Below, piece after piece: positions 43,992 to 55,839 of a DNA stretch of 64,000 nt. Made by a program: the position numbers and the translations under genes. Each line of letters opens with the position of its first letter. The stretch's first letter is position 1. The notes beneath the pieces were generated by a model that was not told the DNA's origin, did not search any database, and saw nothing but the letters and a program-made list of their open reading frames with translations. Where the stretch lies: NCBI RefSeq assembly GCF_964355755.1, contig NC_092673.1:35473648-35537647 (forward strand), given 5' to 3'. Origin of the DNA: Antedon mediterranea. Lineage: Eukaryota; Echinodermata; Crinoidea; Comatulida; Antedonidae.

Positions 43992-44153
43992 CTTTTTCAT
44001 TTCGTCTTTTCTGTACAACTTGTACCCCTTCCATCTCATCTTCTTCCATTTCAGAAAGTTCTTGCTCCTCATCACCACCTCCTTCACTGTCCCCATGTTG
44101 CTCTTCATTTATTTCATTATCCTTCATTTTTGCCATCTTATTCAAATTTTTGG
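43992..44153 (-). CDS. Acidic/basic linker exon
   Basis: A 162-nt exon, phase 1-1 (CTTTTCAG, G|GTAAAC). Encodes KNLNKMAKMKDNEINEE, then a run of E/D with GGGDEEQE, then VQVVQKRRNEK. It shares VQVVQK and the acid-then-basic pattern with the exon at 44379-44492. Likely a linker of the RLR 5' region. Confidence 0.55.
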
Positions 44154-44378
44154 CTGAAAAGTAAGTTTATTATTGCTTAATTAACACTATTGCTTTAAGA
44201 AGTGCATTCATCCATAACAATAAATATAAAGCATTCACAAAGGACAATCATGCAATTTGCTGGTGACAAATACATTTTACCAATTCTCATTTAAAAACCC
44301 CTTTCATTTATATTTTCTTAGGTGCCGGTACTATAATAAGATTAAAATTATTAATCGGTCATCGTTAAAAATATTTAC

Positions 44379-44492
44379 CTTTTCTCTTTCGTCCTTTCTG
44401 TACAACTTGTACCTCTTCCTCAGGCTCTGTCTCCTTTCCTTCACTTTCCTCACCGAGTCTGTCTAATGGCCGCTTCAAAGATTGCTTTTTTT
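44379..44492 (-). CDS. Charged linker exon
   Basis: A 114-nt exon, phase 1-1 (TTCCATAG, G|GTAAAT). Encodes KKQSLKRPLDRLGEESEG, then ETEPEEEVQVVQKGRKRK. The basic ends resemble the lysine-rich micro-exons of genes A-C. Confidence 0.55.
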
Positions 44493-45348
44493 CTATGGAA
44501 AAAAGTTTATACAGTATAAATAAACCAGTTAATTTGTTCAATAATGTAAAAAGAAATGATTAACATTGTACTACTTTGAATTTATCTTTCTGACATTTTT
44601 GTTTCATTTTAGGTTTTTTGCTTATTTGTGTATCATGAACTTTTCTCCAGCGGGACAGTATCGTTGTTTGGGGGTCCTTCAAGAAACAACAGAAAGAAAA
44701 ACATTGACATTTATTTTTAAAAATATGGTTATACATTCTTTTCTGTCAAGATGAATTTTATCTCATGTTTACACTCATTATATTTGTATGCCTTTAATAT
44801 TTGACAGAAGAATATATTCCAGGCCAATTTCAAGGCTAGGAATTTATTAATTCTCATTGGATCGTTAAAAGCTACAGTAACAAATTCAATTTAAAACTAT
44901 AGATATAAAAATTTAATTTAAGACTATAATGGTTTAATAAATTTCTACAAGAAAAAACCTATTCTTTTATTTCAATACTGTAGGTTTACCATTGATCATA
45001 ATTTTACGTGATCAGCTTAATCACCTTAACGTGATCTAGTTGAGCATATGTTGGACAAAACATGAATAACCTAGTTTAACAAGATTAATTAATTCACAAG
45101 ATAGAATCAACCAATCAGCATTTGAGTAAGTATTGCGCGCAACCTTATAGGCTCTCAGCTTTTATGCAACTTATACCATTACCATAAAGAGATCATGATA
45201 TGAATTCTATGTGAACGGTTTCTCTTTATCGTGCTAAACGTATCATGATAATAGAGTGATATTTTAATATGAACATGTCTTAATGACTCACAATATTACA
45301 ATTACTTAAAAAACTTCAATATAAATGATCAATATTTATTGTAATTAC

Positions 45349-45546
45349 CATTATCAAGTAGTATATTTCTTGCTTGTTCCGTAACAAGTTTTGCAAACCG
45401 CTTTATTTTATCAGGTTTATCTTCTAAACGTAACTCTCTTTCCAGATAGCAAACAACTGCCCAAATATTTGGTAAATTATCAGCAACGTTTCTCAATTTA
45501 TAGCAAGAAATTATCTCATCTAACGTATCTTCTCTAACTTCCTTTA
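45349..45546 (-). pseudogene. Truncated copy of gene A DED exon
   Basis: Encodes LKEVREDTLDEIISCYKLR, LPNIWAVVCYLERELRLED and ARNILLDNG, nearly identical to DED2 of gene A, with the same phase 1 donor (G|GTAATT). DED1 and the first helix of DED2 are lost: the sequence jumps to what is intron in gene A (17977). No good acceptor precedes it, so it is probably a relic, unless a cryptic acceptor is used. Confidence 0.7.
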
Positions 45547-45817
45547 AAGACTTCAACTTGATTACAATACAAGGTGTTGTTGCTATGCAAAATGCCAACA
45601 CCTTAGAATTTTGCAGCTTTCTATGTGTCACATGACTTCCTTAATCAGTCTTGCATGACGAACTATTTCTTAAAATTCATTTAACTAAAATAAATGCTAC
45701 AGGAATACAATAACATTGTTATTTCACCAGATTGAATGTATTCAATATCTTTTAGATTTATCATTTACACTGCTGGACATGACAAAACTAAATTGTGTTA
45801 CTACTAATAAACATTAA

Positions 45818-46364
45818 AGATGTATTGTCCCTTGAAACACAAAAAAATGAATGTCAAAATATTCTAAATTTAAAATGGCCATATCAAAGTAATATTAAAG
45901 TTATTCACTTTAAGTCGAAAATTCCAGCCAAAAACAACAGGTTTACGTAATTAACAAGTAAATTAGTTTAATTACATTTCGTCTGGAAAATCGTCGCGAG
46001 CGAAAGTAAACAAAGATTTCAAACCACGAGTACGCATTATGCATATGCTAATTAGGATTGTTTACAACTCGTCATGGTTGAGAAGGTATTTTCACACAGA
46101 TCGTGAGGAAGTTTTATGATTATGCATACAGAGTAGCCAAACAAGCGCGTTTCATTATGGGATATGTTTTGATCGAAAACTTTGACTGGAAGTCAAAGTT
46201 ATTTTTTTAACAAAAAAACGTCTGTATTTCAGTTAAATGATTTTTTTTTTCGACAAATTTTTGGTGATAGTTAATAACTATTATGATACTTCAAAATGAC
46301 CCACCTTTTTTCGAAATCTTTTATTTTTTATTTTTTTGGAATTAGTCAAAGGGTCAATACATCT
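45818..46364. mobile_element. MITE with TTAA duplication and known empty site
   Basis: A 547-bp element with inverted ends AGATGTATTGTCCCTT / GGGTCAATACATCT, flanked by TTAA (45814-45817, 46365-46368). The homologous uninterrupted sequence is at 19880-19905 with a single TTAA (19890-19893), proving both insertion and duplication. Confidence 0.93.
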
Positions 46365-46796
46365 TTAATTAAAGTATATCAAAACAAAAACATAAAAAAG
46401 ATGAATAAAATCAAACTTTCAATCGTGTCATTTTATAGTTAATATTCACTTTTGCACAACAACAAAATTATGACAATAATGATTTTGCTTATAAAAGACA
46501 AGGTAAACAGTTAAATTTAAACAATAATTGACTGCCTTGGATCACTATTACATTTTACATCAATGTATCAATTTATTTTGCATATAAATCTATTTTAGAA
46601 GGGTTGTTGTCCCTTTACCCTATTGTATAACTTATATCTGACAGGTTTTAAATTTAATTTAAAGTCTGACAGACTTTTATTAATTATGAATAGGCCTATA
46701 ATTTCAATATTTCATTTTTGTATCACTTTTCTAAACTAATTCAGTACACAGCATCTAGCTTCAACATCCTATGAAACAAAATTACATTCATATAAA

Positions 46797-46840
46797 TAGG
46801 CCTCCTAGAGTACTAGCGCCCTTGTACTCTAGGAGGCCTA
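46797..46840. repeat. 17-bp-stem perfect inverted repeat
   Basis: TAGGCCTCCTAGAGTAC and GTACTCTAGGAGGCCTA separated by 10 bases. It is absent from the homologous sequence near 27290, so it was inserted or arose here. Confidence 0.9.
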
Positions 46841-47064
46841 GTAACTAATTAATAGTTTAGGGTCCAGGCCTAGCTCAGCACAGATTTACCTCCAGCCGAT
46901 GGGAAGTCTCCACCGAGTACAGCTGAATACCCTGGCCCTGGAAGGAATGTCTTCTCGTTCAACTCGTAGCCCACTCTCTGACAGTTTGGGCCAGGCCTAG
47001 CCTAGTAGGCTAATTGTTGGGGACATTAATTGTTACAATGTTAAAAGTATACTGTTGTACATAC

Positions 47065-47140
47065 TTGGAAACCTTCCGGAATTTATTGGAAAAGAACAAG
47101 TTGAATCAACATGGCTGGCGGCGGTCCTGTTTTCAGCGTC
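47065..47140 (-). other. Putative 5' UTR exon upstream of RLR
   Basis: Homologous to the exon ending at 27673. It ends CCAA|GTATGT and contains a nine-codon uORF (47083-47112) in place of the start-stop ATGTAA seen in the other copy. Transcription start unknown. Confidence 0.45.
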
Positions 47141-47147
47141 GTGGTAG

Positions 47148-47196
47148 TATAAAGAGCCCTGAAAATGGGAATTCCCTTTTCTGGAATGACGTCATT
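47148..47196 (-). promoter_or_regulatory. Duplicated CRE/kappaB promoter upstream of RLR
   Basis: Contains AATGACGTCATT (47185-47196), a 10-bp gap between the CRE core and GGGAATTCCC (47167-47176), and TTTATA on the minus strand (47148-47153; TATAAA on the plus strand). The block is homologous to 27781-27831 with site spacing preserved. The surrounding duplication runs from about 46743 to 47240. Confidence 0.6.
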
Positions 47197-47293
47197 GAAC
47201 ATCTTGCTTGATGTTGCCCAATCGTATCTTCTGTAGCTGTGACGTTTGCCGGGAAGGAAAATAAGAATTCATCGGAAAGGAAAATAAGACTTT

Positions 47294-49130
47294 ATCTATA
47301 TATACATTTACGTAAGGGCAAAATTCGGTAAATCGCGCGTTACTTCTAGAATGTTTACTCGATGGTATATAAAGTTGGTTCGTACTTTCGGTACTGATTT
47401 TAACCGCCTGATGTAACCCTGTTTACTAATTAAATTGAGTTCGATAATTAGTTATTGACGATTAAAACGAATTTAGGTTCAACGATTTGCCCCAAATAGG
47501 GGTGTTTTTCGATCGTGGTATACACTGTCTAATGAATGTCCGTCTTGAAAAATACCCGCAGACGATAATACGAGGATGCTTCGCATTTTCCTATCTCCTC
47601 CTACGATAATTGTTTTTAATGGCTGAAAACCGGTTGAACAGCTCGAGTACAGCATCATAATGTTGAAGACAGGCCGATTTTCTTTAAAAAATACTATTTT
47701 GATAGATTTAATATACGTTTATACAAATGTATTGATTTGCAATGAATGGAACATTCCAAATTATTTGGTTTAACCATACTTGCATACCTCCATGGTTTAA
47801 CACAAGTAGGTAAATTTATAGACCCTTGGAGAATAAACAGAAATAGTATTGTAATGCTATACAATACTGCAAATAGGTATTAACCACGTTTGATCGCCAT
47901 TTGAATCAAAAGTGTGTTGGTACTGTTTGACGATTAAAACGAATTTAGGTTCAACGATTTGCCCCAAATAGGGGTGTTTTTCGATCGTGGTATACACTGT
48001 CTAATGAATGTCCGTCTTGAAAAATACCCGCAGACGATAATACGAGGATGCTTCGCATTTTCCTATCTCCTCCTACGATAATTGTTTTTAATGGCTGAAA
48101 ACCGGTTGAACAGCTCGAGTACAGCATCATAATGTTGAAGACAGGCCGATTTTCTTTAAAAAATACTATTTTGATAGATTTAATATACGTTTATACAAAT
48201 GTATTGATTTGCAATGAATGGAACATTCCAAATTATTTGGTTTAACCATACTTGCATACCTCCATGGTTTAACACAAGTAGGTAAATTTATAGACCCTTG
48301 GAGAATAAACAGAAATAGTATTGTAATGCTATACAATACTGCAAATAGGTATTAACCACGTTTGATCGCCATTTGAATCAAAAGTGTGTTGGTACTGTTA
48401 GATATAATATAAACAAATATACTAATAAACTTTATCACTGTGAGTGTGGGTAGCCCCTACTTTTAGATTATAAACACATAATAATATAATACTTTAATAC
48501 TGTCAGTTGTTTCTCAACATTTGTATTAATTAATAATTAAAATATAAACGTATTAGTGGTCTTTAAAGGTACTTTACTATTTCAATCGACCATGAGACAG
48601 TGACAGTTTTAATAAAGTATTAAATCGGAAATGTTTTACTCTATTTAGTGGTATATTATTTATGGGCCTATAAAAAAATATTTCGTTACTGAGTGGATAA
48701 TAAAGAAATATAAAGAATAATTTAATATAAAGAATATATTTAAAAAAATTTCCTCTTTGTACCTATCCTCATCCCCCCACCGCTCAACTCTAATGTTAGA
48801 TACAAAACACTAAACTCTAATAGATACAAAATTGGGTTTGTTTAAATGAGTCCAAATAACAAATTTGAACTCATTTTGTGACAAGTTTCTAGGTGCTAAT
48901 TGTGGTTGACTACATAAATCATTGTGTCTATTTGTTTCTGTAAACGACAATGTTTTATAGTCCTGCCGTACGTACATTTGAAATCGCCATTTTTTTTACG
49001 CTGAAATTACTATGTATTTATATTCGAGAACCATCTGTGGGCACGAACTAGATGGTACGCGAGCGAAGCGAGAGAACCATCTGTGGGCACGAACTAGATG
49101 GTACGCGAGCGAAGCGAGCGTACCATCTAG
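47294..49130 (+). mobile_element. Probable Helitron with internal tandem duplication
   Basis: Starts TCTATATATA after host A and ends in a hairpin with the GCGAGCGAAGCGAGC loop followed by CTAG and host T. Both ends match the Helitron at 10482-11796. There is no Rep/helicase frame. The 3' hairpin region is partly duplicated (49027-49071 and 49073-49117). No empty site is available, so the 5' boundary is less certain than for the first copy. Confidence 0.6.
47455..48398. repeat. 472-bp tandem duplication, two near-identical copies
   Basis: Sequence from GACGATTAAAACGAATTTAG (47457) is repeated from 47929. I saw no difference between the copies, so the event is recent, or an assembly artefact. 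It contains no open frame of note. Confidence 0.93.
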
Positions 49131-49132
49131 TT
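49092..49132 (+). terminator. Helitron 3' hairpin
   Basis: AACTAGATGGTACGC pairs with GCGTACCATCTAGTT around GAGCGAAGCGA. It serves as the transposition terminator of the Helitron and is not a transcription terminator. Confidence 0.6.
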
Positions 49133-49620
49133 ATTTAAATTCTGCTATCGTTTATGTTATTCAAAATCATATTATCTTTAAGGTTTACGTAGGCCTTCCT
49201 ACTAAATGAAATTATTTAACGAAAATGTAGAAACGTTAATATTATTCATACCCTTTGTTTCAAAATATTTCATAATATAAAAATGACAATCCATCATTAC
49301 AATAGATTTTAAGTTCTGTATTGTTTTGTATTTTACGTTTTATGTTTATGTAAATAATACAAGCCTATTACAAGGTCTTTCTCTCCCAAACTAAGGTACA
49401 GTAAAATTTCCATCCAGCCAAATCATAACCAAAGATAACGCAGAAATCATTTCATTAATACTGTATTATTTGTACCTTCATAGAACGTTGCACAGTTGGG
49501 TTGTGGTATTATTTCTTCATTCAGTATTTTTTGTTCAGTAATTTCTTGAATTTTTAAGAAATCAGTTTATACAGAAATAGATTTGCACATTTTTTTCATC
49601 ATTAAAATTATTATTTAAAA
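49133..49620. other. Intergenic sequence
   Basis: No gene or element recognised. Confidence 0.45.
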
Positions 49621-49871
49621 AGAATCAACAACATTATAAGATGTCCATCATCCATGTATTTAATAGAATCAACAACATTATAAGATGTCCATCATCCATG
49701 TATTTAATAGAATCAACAACATTATAAGATGTCCATCATCCATGTATTTAATAGAATCAACAACATTATAAGATGTCCATCATCCATGTATTTAATAGAA
49801 TCAACAACATTATAAGATGTCCATCATCCATGTATTTAATAAGAATCAACAACATTATAAGATGTCCATCA
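49621..49871. repeat. 44-bp tandem repeat, ~5.7 copies
   Basis: Near-perfect head-to-tail units of AGAATCAACAACATTATAAG plus ATGTCCATCATCCATGTATT and TAAT. It joins directly to the 77-bp satellite. Confidence 0.95.
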
Positions 49872-51115
49872 TTTACAACCCCCTGCCCCAATTAACACAA
49901 GTATATGCTATTGACTGAAAATACACAGTAACAACCACTGTACTTCATTTACAACCCCCCTGCCCCAATTAACACAAGTATATGCTATTATTTACTGAAA
50001 ATGTACAGTAACAACGACTGTACTTCATTTACAACCCCCCTACCCCAATTAACACAAGTATATGCTATTGACTGAAAATACACAGTAACAACCACTGTAC
50101 TTCATTTACAACCCCACTGCCCCAATTAACACAAGTATATGCTATTATTTACTGAAAATGTACAGTAACAACGACTGTACTTCATTTACAACCCCCCTAC
50201 CCCAATTAACACAAGTATATGCTATTTACTGAAAATGTACAGTAACAACCACTGTACTTCATTTACAACCCCCCTACCCCAATTAACACAAGTATATGCT
50301 ATTGACTGAAAATGTACAGTAACAACCACTGTACTTCATTTACAACCCCCCTGCCCCAATTAACACAAGTATATGCTATTGACTGAAAATGCACAGTAAC
50401 AACCACTGTACTTCATTTACAACCCCCCTGCCCCAATTAACACAAGTATATGCTATTGACTGAAAATGCACAGTAACAACCACTGTACTTCATTTACAAC
50501 CCCCCTGCCTCAATTAACACAAGTATATGCTATTGACTGAAAATGTACAGTAACAACCACTGTACTTCATTTACAACCCCCCTGCCTCAATTAACACAAG
50601 TATATGCTATTGACTGAAAATGCACAGTAACACCCACTGTACTTCATTTACAACCCCCCTGCCCCAATTAACACAAGTATATGCTATTGACTGAAAATGC
50701 ACAATAACAACCACTGTACTTCATTTACAACCCCCCTGCCCCAATTAACACAAGTATATGCTATTGAATGAAAATGTACAGTAACAACCACTGTACTTCA
50801 TTTACAACCCCCCTGCCCCAATTAACACAAGTATATGCTATTGACTGAAAATGCACAGTAACAACCACTGTACTTCATTTACAACCCCCCTGCCCCAATT
50901 AACACAAGTATATGCTATTGACTGAAAATGCACAGTAACAACCACTGTACTTCATTTACAACCCCCCTGCCTCAATTAACACAAGTATATGCTATTGACT
51001 GAAAATGCACAGTAACAACCCTGTACTTCATTTACAACCCCCCTGCCCCAATTAACACAAGTATATGCTATTGGCTGAAAATGCACAGTAACAACCACTG
51101 TACTTCATTTACAAC
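49872..51115. repeat. 77-bp satellite, second array (~16 copies)
   Basis: Same unit as 5545-6865, with additional variants (TATTATTTACTG; CCCCCCTACCCC). It lies 3' of the LRR exon of gene B, as the first array lies 3' of gene A. Confidence 0.97.
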
Positions 51116-51117
51116 AA

Positions 51118-51268
51118 ATTTATATAATTTTCCATAAAGCTCTACTAGTTTGACAAAAAAAGTGTGATGTGCTCAAATATGGTAGTGATATGCCATATAT
51201 GGGCACATCACATTTTGTCACATAAAGTTTGATGGTGCAGACAGAACTTCATGGAAAATTATAAAAAT
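51118..51268. mobile_element. MITE, CTCTGTC family copy 4
   Basis: Contains CTAGTTTGACAAAAAAAGTG and TGTCACATAAAGTTTGATGG and ends near GCAGACAGAAC. The flanks TATAATTTTCCAT and ATGGAAAATTATA are also inverted, extending the palindrome. Confidence 0.75.
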
Positions 51269-51474
51269 AAATGAACAGCGCCATCTTCTGTTCTGGTGTG
51301 AATGTAGCTTTATTTATAAAGATAAAAATTAGAAACAATTAAATATTGTAAACATAATTCACAAGAAAAGGAAAGAACTATTTAAAAAACTAAATGGTTG
51401 TACAGTTTTCAGTGAATAAAAATTGAGAGAATAGTTGAAGAATTATGATCACGATGAAAAGCCCCTCATAGCAA

Positions 51475-51956
51475 CATTCAAATCCTGTGAAACTAACAAT
51501 TTTAAACAAAATTTGGCGTAATATGTCTTACAATTAAATTCAAGATGACTCATCAAATTATAAAAATACTGGCATATCAAAATAGACTGTATCAAAATCT
51601 TAATTCTGACATATTACAAATGATATGCTATGTGTGCAGTATATTAGGTTGCATTAGCAATTGTCTTAAGATACTAATATACTAAATCCAAGGTAATATT
51701 GAATTTTAAACATAATATATTGTTTACAAATATTAAATAAACAATTTTATATATAATATGACATGTATTAAAATACAATATTCACCATGATTTAATTTAC
51801 ATTTATATTACCAAAGATTATGATAACAAACAAGTGCCTGTAGTACATGTATCATGCATGATATGTATGATAACAAACAAGTGCCTGTAGTACATGTATC
51901 ATGCAGTTGTAATGAATGTCAAATTAAGCTGCACTTTAATAACTACTGTATAGCAG
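51475..51956. repeat. Segmental duplication flank shared with 58117-58549
   Basis: From CATTCAAATCCTGTG the 3' flanks of B and C are almost identical, apart from an extra ~45-bp repeat (ACAAGTGCCTGTAGTACATG) in B. The abrupt start defines the duplication breakpoint (51475 and 58117). Confidence 0.92.
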
Positions 51957-53740
51957 TTAATAGTAAAATTTACCATTTATACTCTGGAAATGTTGCCTCA
52001 TATTCTGCACTATATCATTAGGTAATTGACACCCACGCATATGAAGCTTTTTCAGTTTAGGAGAAATAGCCAGTAATGTGGTAAGGGAAGAACCTGTGAT
52101 GTCACTGAGAGTATTCTCACTGATAACAAGCTTATCTAATTCCAACACTAGGTTTCTATTGACACATTCCCTCACCATAGCATCTATGATAACACCCGAC
52201 AGCCTGCAGTGGTACATGTTAAGTGTTTTCAGTTTAGGCGAAATAGCCAGTAATGTGCCAAGTGAAGAACCTGTGATGTCACTGAGAATATTCACAATGA
52301 CATTAAGATTCTCTAATTCCAACACTAGGTTCCTATTGACACATTCCCTCACCATGGCATCTATGATAACACCTGACAGACTGCACCAGCCTATGTTAAG
52401 TATTTTCAGTTTAGGCGAAATAGCCAGTAATGTGCCAAATGAAGAACCTGTGATGTCACTGAGAGTATTCCCATGGATATCAAGATTATCTAATTCCAAC
52501 ACTAGGTTCCTATTGACACATTCCCTCACAATAGCATTTATGACAACACCTGACAGTCTGCAATACCTTATGTTAAGTGTCTTCAGTTTAGGTGAAATAG
52601 CCAGTAATGTGCCAAATGAAGAACCTGTGATGTCACTGAGAGCATTCCCACCGATATTAAGACTATCTAATTCCAACACCAGGTTCCTATTGACACATTC
52701 CCTCACCATAGCATCTATAATAACACTTGACAGCCTGCAGCTGTACATGTTAAGTGTCTTCAGTTTAGGCGAAATAGCCAGTAATGTGCCAAGTGAAGAA
52801 CCTGTGATATCACTGAGAGTATTCTCCTGGATATCAAGATTATCTAATTCCAACACTAGGTTTCTATTGGCACATTCTCTCACCATAGCATCTATGATAA
52901 CACCTGACAGACTGCAGTAGCTTATGTCAAGTGTTTTCAGTTTAGGAGTAGTAGCCAGTAATGTGCCAAGTACAGAACCTGTGATATAACTAAGATCATT
53001 ATCATGGATATCAAGATTATCTAATTCAAACACTAGGTTCCTATTGACACATTCCCTCAACATAGCATCTATGGTAACACCTGACAGACTGCAGTCACTC
53101 ATGTTAAGTGTTTTCAGTTTAGGCGAAATAGCCAGTAATGTGCCAAGTATAGAACCTGTGATATCATTAAGATAGTTGGAATGGATATCAAGGTTCTCCA
53201 ATTCCAACACTAATCCTTTCTTTGATAGTGCACCAACAGTATAATTCATAGTTACACCTGGGAAAAAATTACTCAATTGAAGCATTTTGAGTCGTGGTGC
53301 ATTAATCAACAAATGAATTAAAAATGATGTAGAGAAATCTGCATAACTTGCATATACTTCTATATTGTATTTAAAAGTGTATTTACTACATTCGATAGAC
53401 AGACCTTTCACCACATCATCAATATATAATTGACTGATTCTAGATAACACAAACCTTTCATCTTTTACAGCAATCAAAACATGAGCTAGCATTCTACCAA
53501 TGTCTTCTGACGATTCCTTTCGAATCCATTTCCATCTATTCCTGTTTTTCCATTTTTGTATTTCCAGATTATTCATCATCTTTATGATACCCTGATCTGT
53601 TTTTAAGCTCTTACCACGTCTCATGTAAGTGCAAAATCGTCTTACAGAGTTACATATCTCATCTACAGCATGTTCATCTGTCATTGTATCTTTACTTGGT
53701 AGCTGTTGATGTGAGGTTGAGGGCTCACTGTCATCAATAC
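51957..53740 (-). CDS. Gene B, terminal LRR exon (intact frame)
   Basis: Paralogue of the gene A LRR exon with an uninterrupted frame from acceptor CTTTTACAG (53740, phase 1) to the stop at 51957. An N-terminal helical region (VDEICNSVRRFCTYMRRG) is followed by seven double LRR units of about 59 residues. Conserved positions are LGTLLAISPKLKTLN and MVRECVNRNLVLELDN. The residues between them, on the predicted concave face (HSNY, HDND, QENT, GGNA; SDCS, SYCS, YSCR, RYCR, GWCS), differ between units, as in ligand-binding LRR arrays. The C-terminal cap ends FQSINGKFYY. It is the only one of the three LRR exons without a frameshift. B, A and C have seven, six and six units. Confidence 0.88.
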
Positions 53741-54156
53741 CTGTAAAAGGAATTAATTTTATATTAATAAGACATGGTAGAATCAGACAATGGGTGAATC
53801 AGACAATGGGTGTGCAGCAATTTGATATATATTTACTGGATTCATGTCAACTTTTACAATATTAAAAGTTTCTTTATTGCTTAAGATATACACAGCATAA
53901 ATTAATATATGACAATTTTGAAATAATGTAAAAGAAACAAAAACTGTAAAATGTGCACAACTGTTATAGGTTTAAAAAATATAAACACACACTTCTTAAA
54001 GTGTATTTTTAGATGTATAAAATTTATAATTATATTCTGCAATTAAATGTTATTTTATTAATAAAAAGCAAAATATTAATAAAAACATTTTATTTTTCAT
54101 TATTTCTAAACAATAAATAATGACAATAAATGTTGCATTTACTATTTTTTAATTAT

Positions 54157-54252
54157 CTTTAATTAGTTCTTTTGGTGATTTCTCAGAATCTGTTTTAACA
54201 GAACATTTTTTCTCTACAAACATTTCTCTTACATAGTCTCTTAATGTTGTCT
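54157..54252 (-). CDS. Gene B, 32-codon exon with mutated donor
   Basis: Equivalent of 10149-10250, encoding LRDYVREMFVEKK. Its donor reads AAAG|ATAATT instead of AAAG|GTAATT in A and C (plus-strand 54155-54156 AT where AC is expected). Splicing to the LRR exon would need a cryptic donor, or the exon is skipped; being phase 1-1, skipping keeps the frame. Confidence 0.75.
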
Positions 54253-54375
54253 CTATCAAAGAAATCGAATATAAAATTATGTATTATATAAAAAGTATAT
54301 TTAAAAAATATAATAGTTTTTTGTTTACATGTTTTTCATTTAAAATTAAAATACATGATTTATTGTCAGTCTTAC

Positions 54376-54426
54376 TCTTTTTTGATTTTCTTGGTTTCTT
54401 TGCTTTAACTTGATCTTCTGACTCAT
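54376..54426 (-). CDS. Gene B, lysine-rich micro-exon 2
   Basis: 51 nt, phase 1-1, ESEDQVKAKKPRKSKK, identical in meaning to 10384-10434 of gene A. Confidence 0.75.
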
Positions 54427-54673
54427 CTAATAAAACAAGAGAAAATACTACAAATTAACTTTAATTCTTTAAATGTCCCTTTTATTCCAATTTTCTCATA
54501 GGTTTCAGTAAATGGTGTTTCCAGTGATTTTCAAGCTCAGGTTTAGATTGACTAATTGTTGGTGAATATATTGCTGCTTCTGGTAATTTTCCAATTTACA
54601 GACATTTAATTTAAAAAGACTCAGCTCCCAGAACAATTCACTTTTACACACCTTATGGTTACAGTATACTTAC

Positions 54674-54724
54674 TCTTTCTTGATTTTCTTGGTTTCTTTG
54701 TTTTAACTGAATCTTCTGACGCAT
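54674..54724 (-). CDS. Gene B, lysine-rich micro-exon 1
   Basis: 51 nt, phase 1-1, ASEDSVKTKKPRKSRK, with donor A|GTAAGT and acceptor TTTTAG. Confidence 0.72.
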
Positions 54725-55235
54725 CTAAAACATGAGAACATGTGAAATGATAATGATGATAAATTAGGTCATTTTTATTAAAATGTATGCATCATCCATA
54801 TCTGCTATATTTAAATTTAAAATATTGAGATTTTTAAATCATTAATTGCCAAAATATGTTTACAGAATCACAAATGAGGTTTGTTGTTTTAGTAATCTGT
54901 CAATGTAAAGTGACAGATATTGCTCTCACAGACCATAAGATATAAAAAAATAAATAGTGCTGAAATGTAATTTTTTTAAATAAATGGTATGGAGTGATTT
55001 TAGAGATACTACTTAAAATAGATAATAATAAAATAATTATTTCTCCTTTTTTTTTTTTATCTATAATAGCGAATTTGTAAAATGTGGAATACTGTAAATA
55101 TTTTGGTTTGATTAACTAGTAATGAATAAAATAAAATCATAATAACATAATAAATTATTATCCTAATTACCAACTGTCATGAAAAGATATCATTTTAAAG
55201 TCCTATTGAAGAAAACAAACATAAAATATGCATAC

Positions 55236-55763
55236 ATTTTGTTAGAACTTCTTCAGGTTCTCCAAGCTTCAAGATACTTAATCTGTTGATAAATAGTTGC
55301 ATCTTTCCTTCACTGATGATCTGTCTGTTTTCAAGATCATTAATCAGATCCCATTTATCTTCATAAGATGTTGGTGCCTCATTAACAAGATCACTGATGC
55401 ATTCCACATTTTTTGTGGTCAGCTTATTTCCAAATTCTACCAACATGCATCTGTGACGACTGAATTTTGAAACGGAAATCTCCTCGACATTTGGGAATGT
55501 TACAACTTCTTCTTGAATTTTTCTTACTAATTCAAATTCTCCTGTTGCATTGATGGTGTCATAAAACAATGTGAAATCCTGGCTTGTCAGATGATTAAAT
55601 TCAATTAAGAATTCCAGCAGGTCTATTGTGCTAGATGCCTTGTATAAAATATGAGGAAGCAGCAGGTCTTTGTACAAGGCTTTCAGCAAATTCAGTGAAT
55701 CTCTCTTATCATACCACTGGCAAAATTCTTCTTTAACATATGCAAACATATCATCTTGTATTT
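55236..55763 (-). CDS. Gene B, tandem DED exon
   Basis: 528-nt counterpart of 13187-13714, same phase. Encodes IQDDMFAYVKEEF, LLKALYKDLLLPHIL, FGNKLTTKNVECISDL and LINDLENRQIISEGKM. No exons equivalent to the gene A DED/TRADD-N exons lie between 55763 and gene C. The frame stays open upstream to an ATG at 55833 (MAIVFSDKKYCETF), so B may start there as a shorter receptor, or be a 5'-truncated duplicate. Confidence 0.75.
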
Positions 55764-55839
55764 CTAGATTGGAAATAAAGATCTCAATAAGAAATGTTTC
55801 ACAGTATTTCTTGTCAGAAAATACAATAGCCATTGAAGT

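Noticed and set aside
52078-52920. Plus-strand open frame of 280 codons, and similar ones at 58671-59336
   Set aside because: Antisense to the LRR repeats. Period and conservation come from the real minus-strand coding units.
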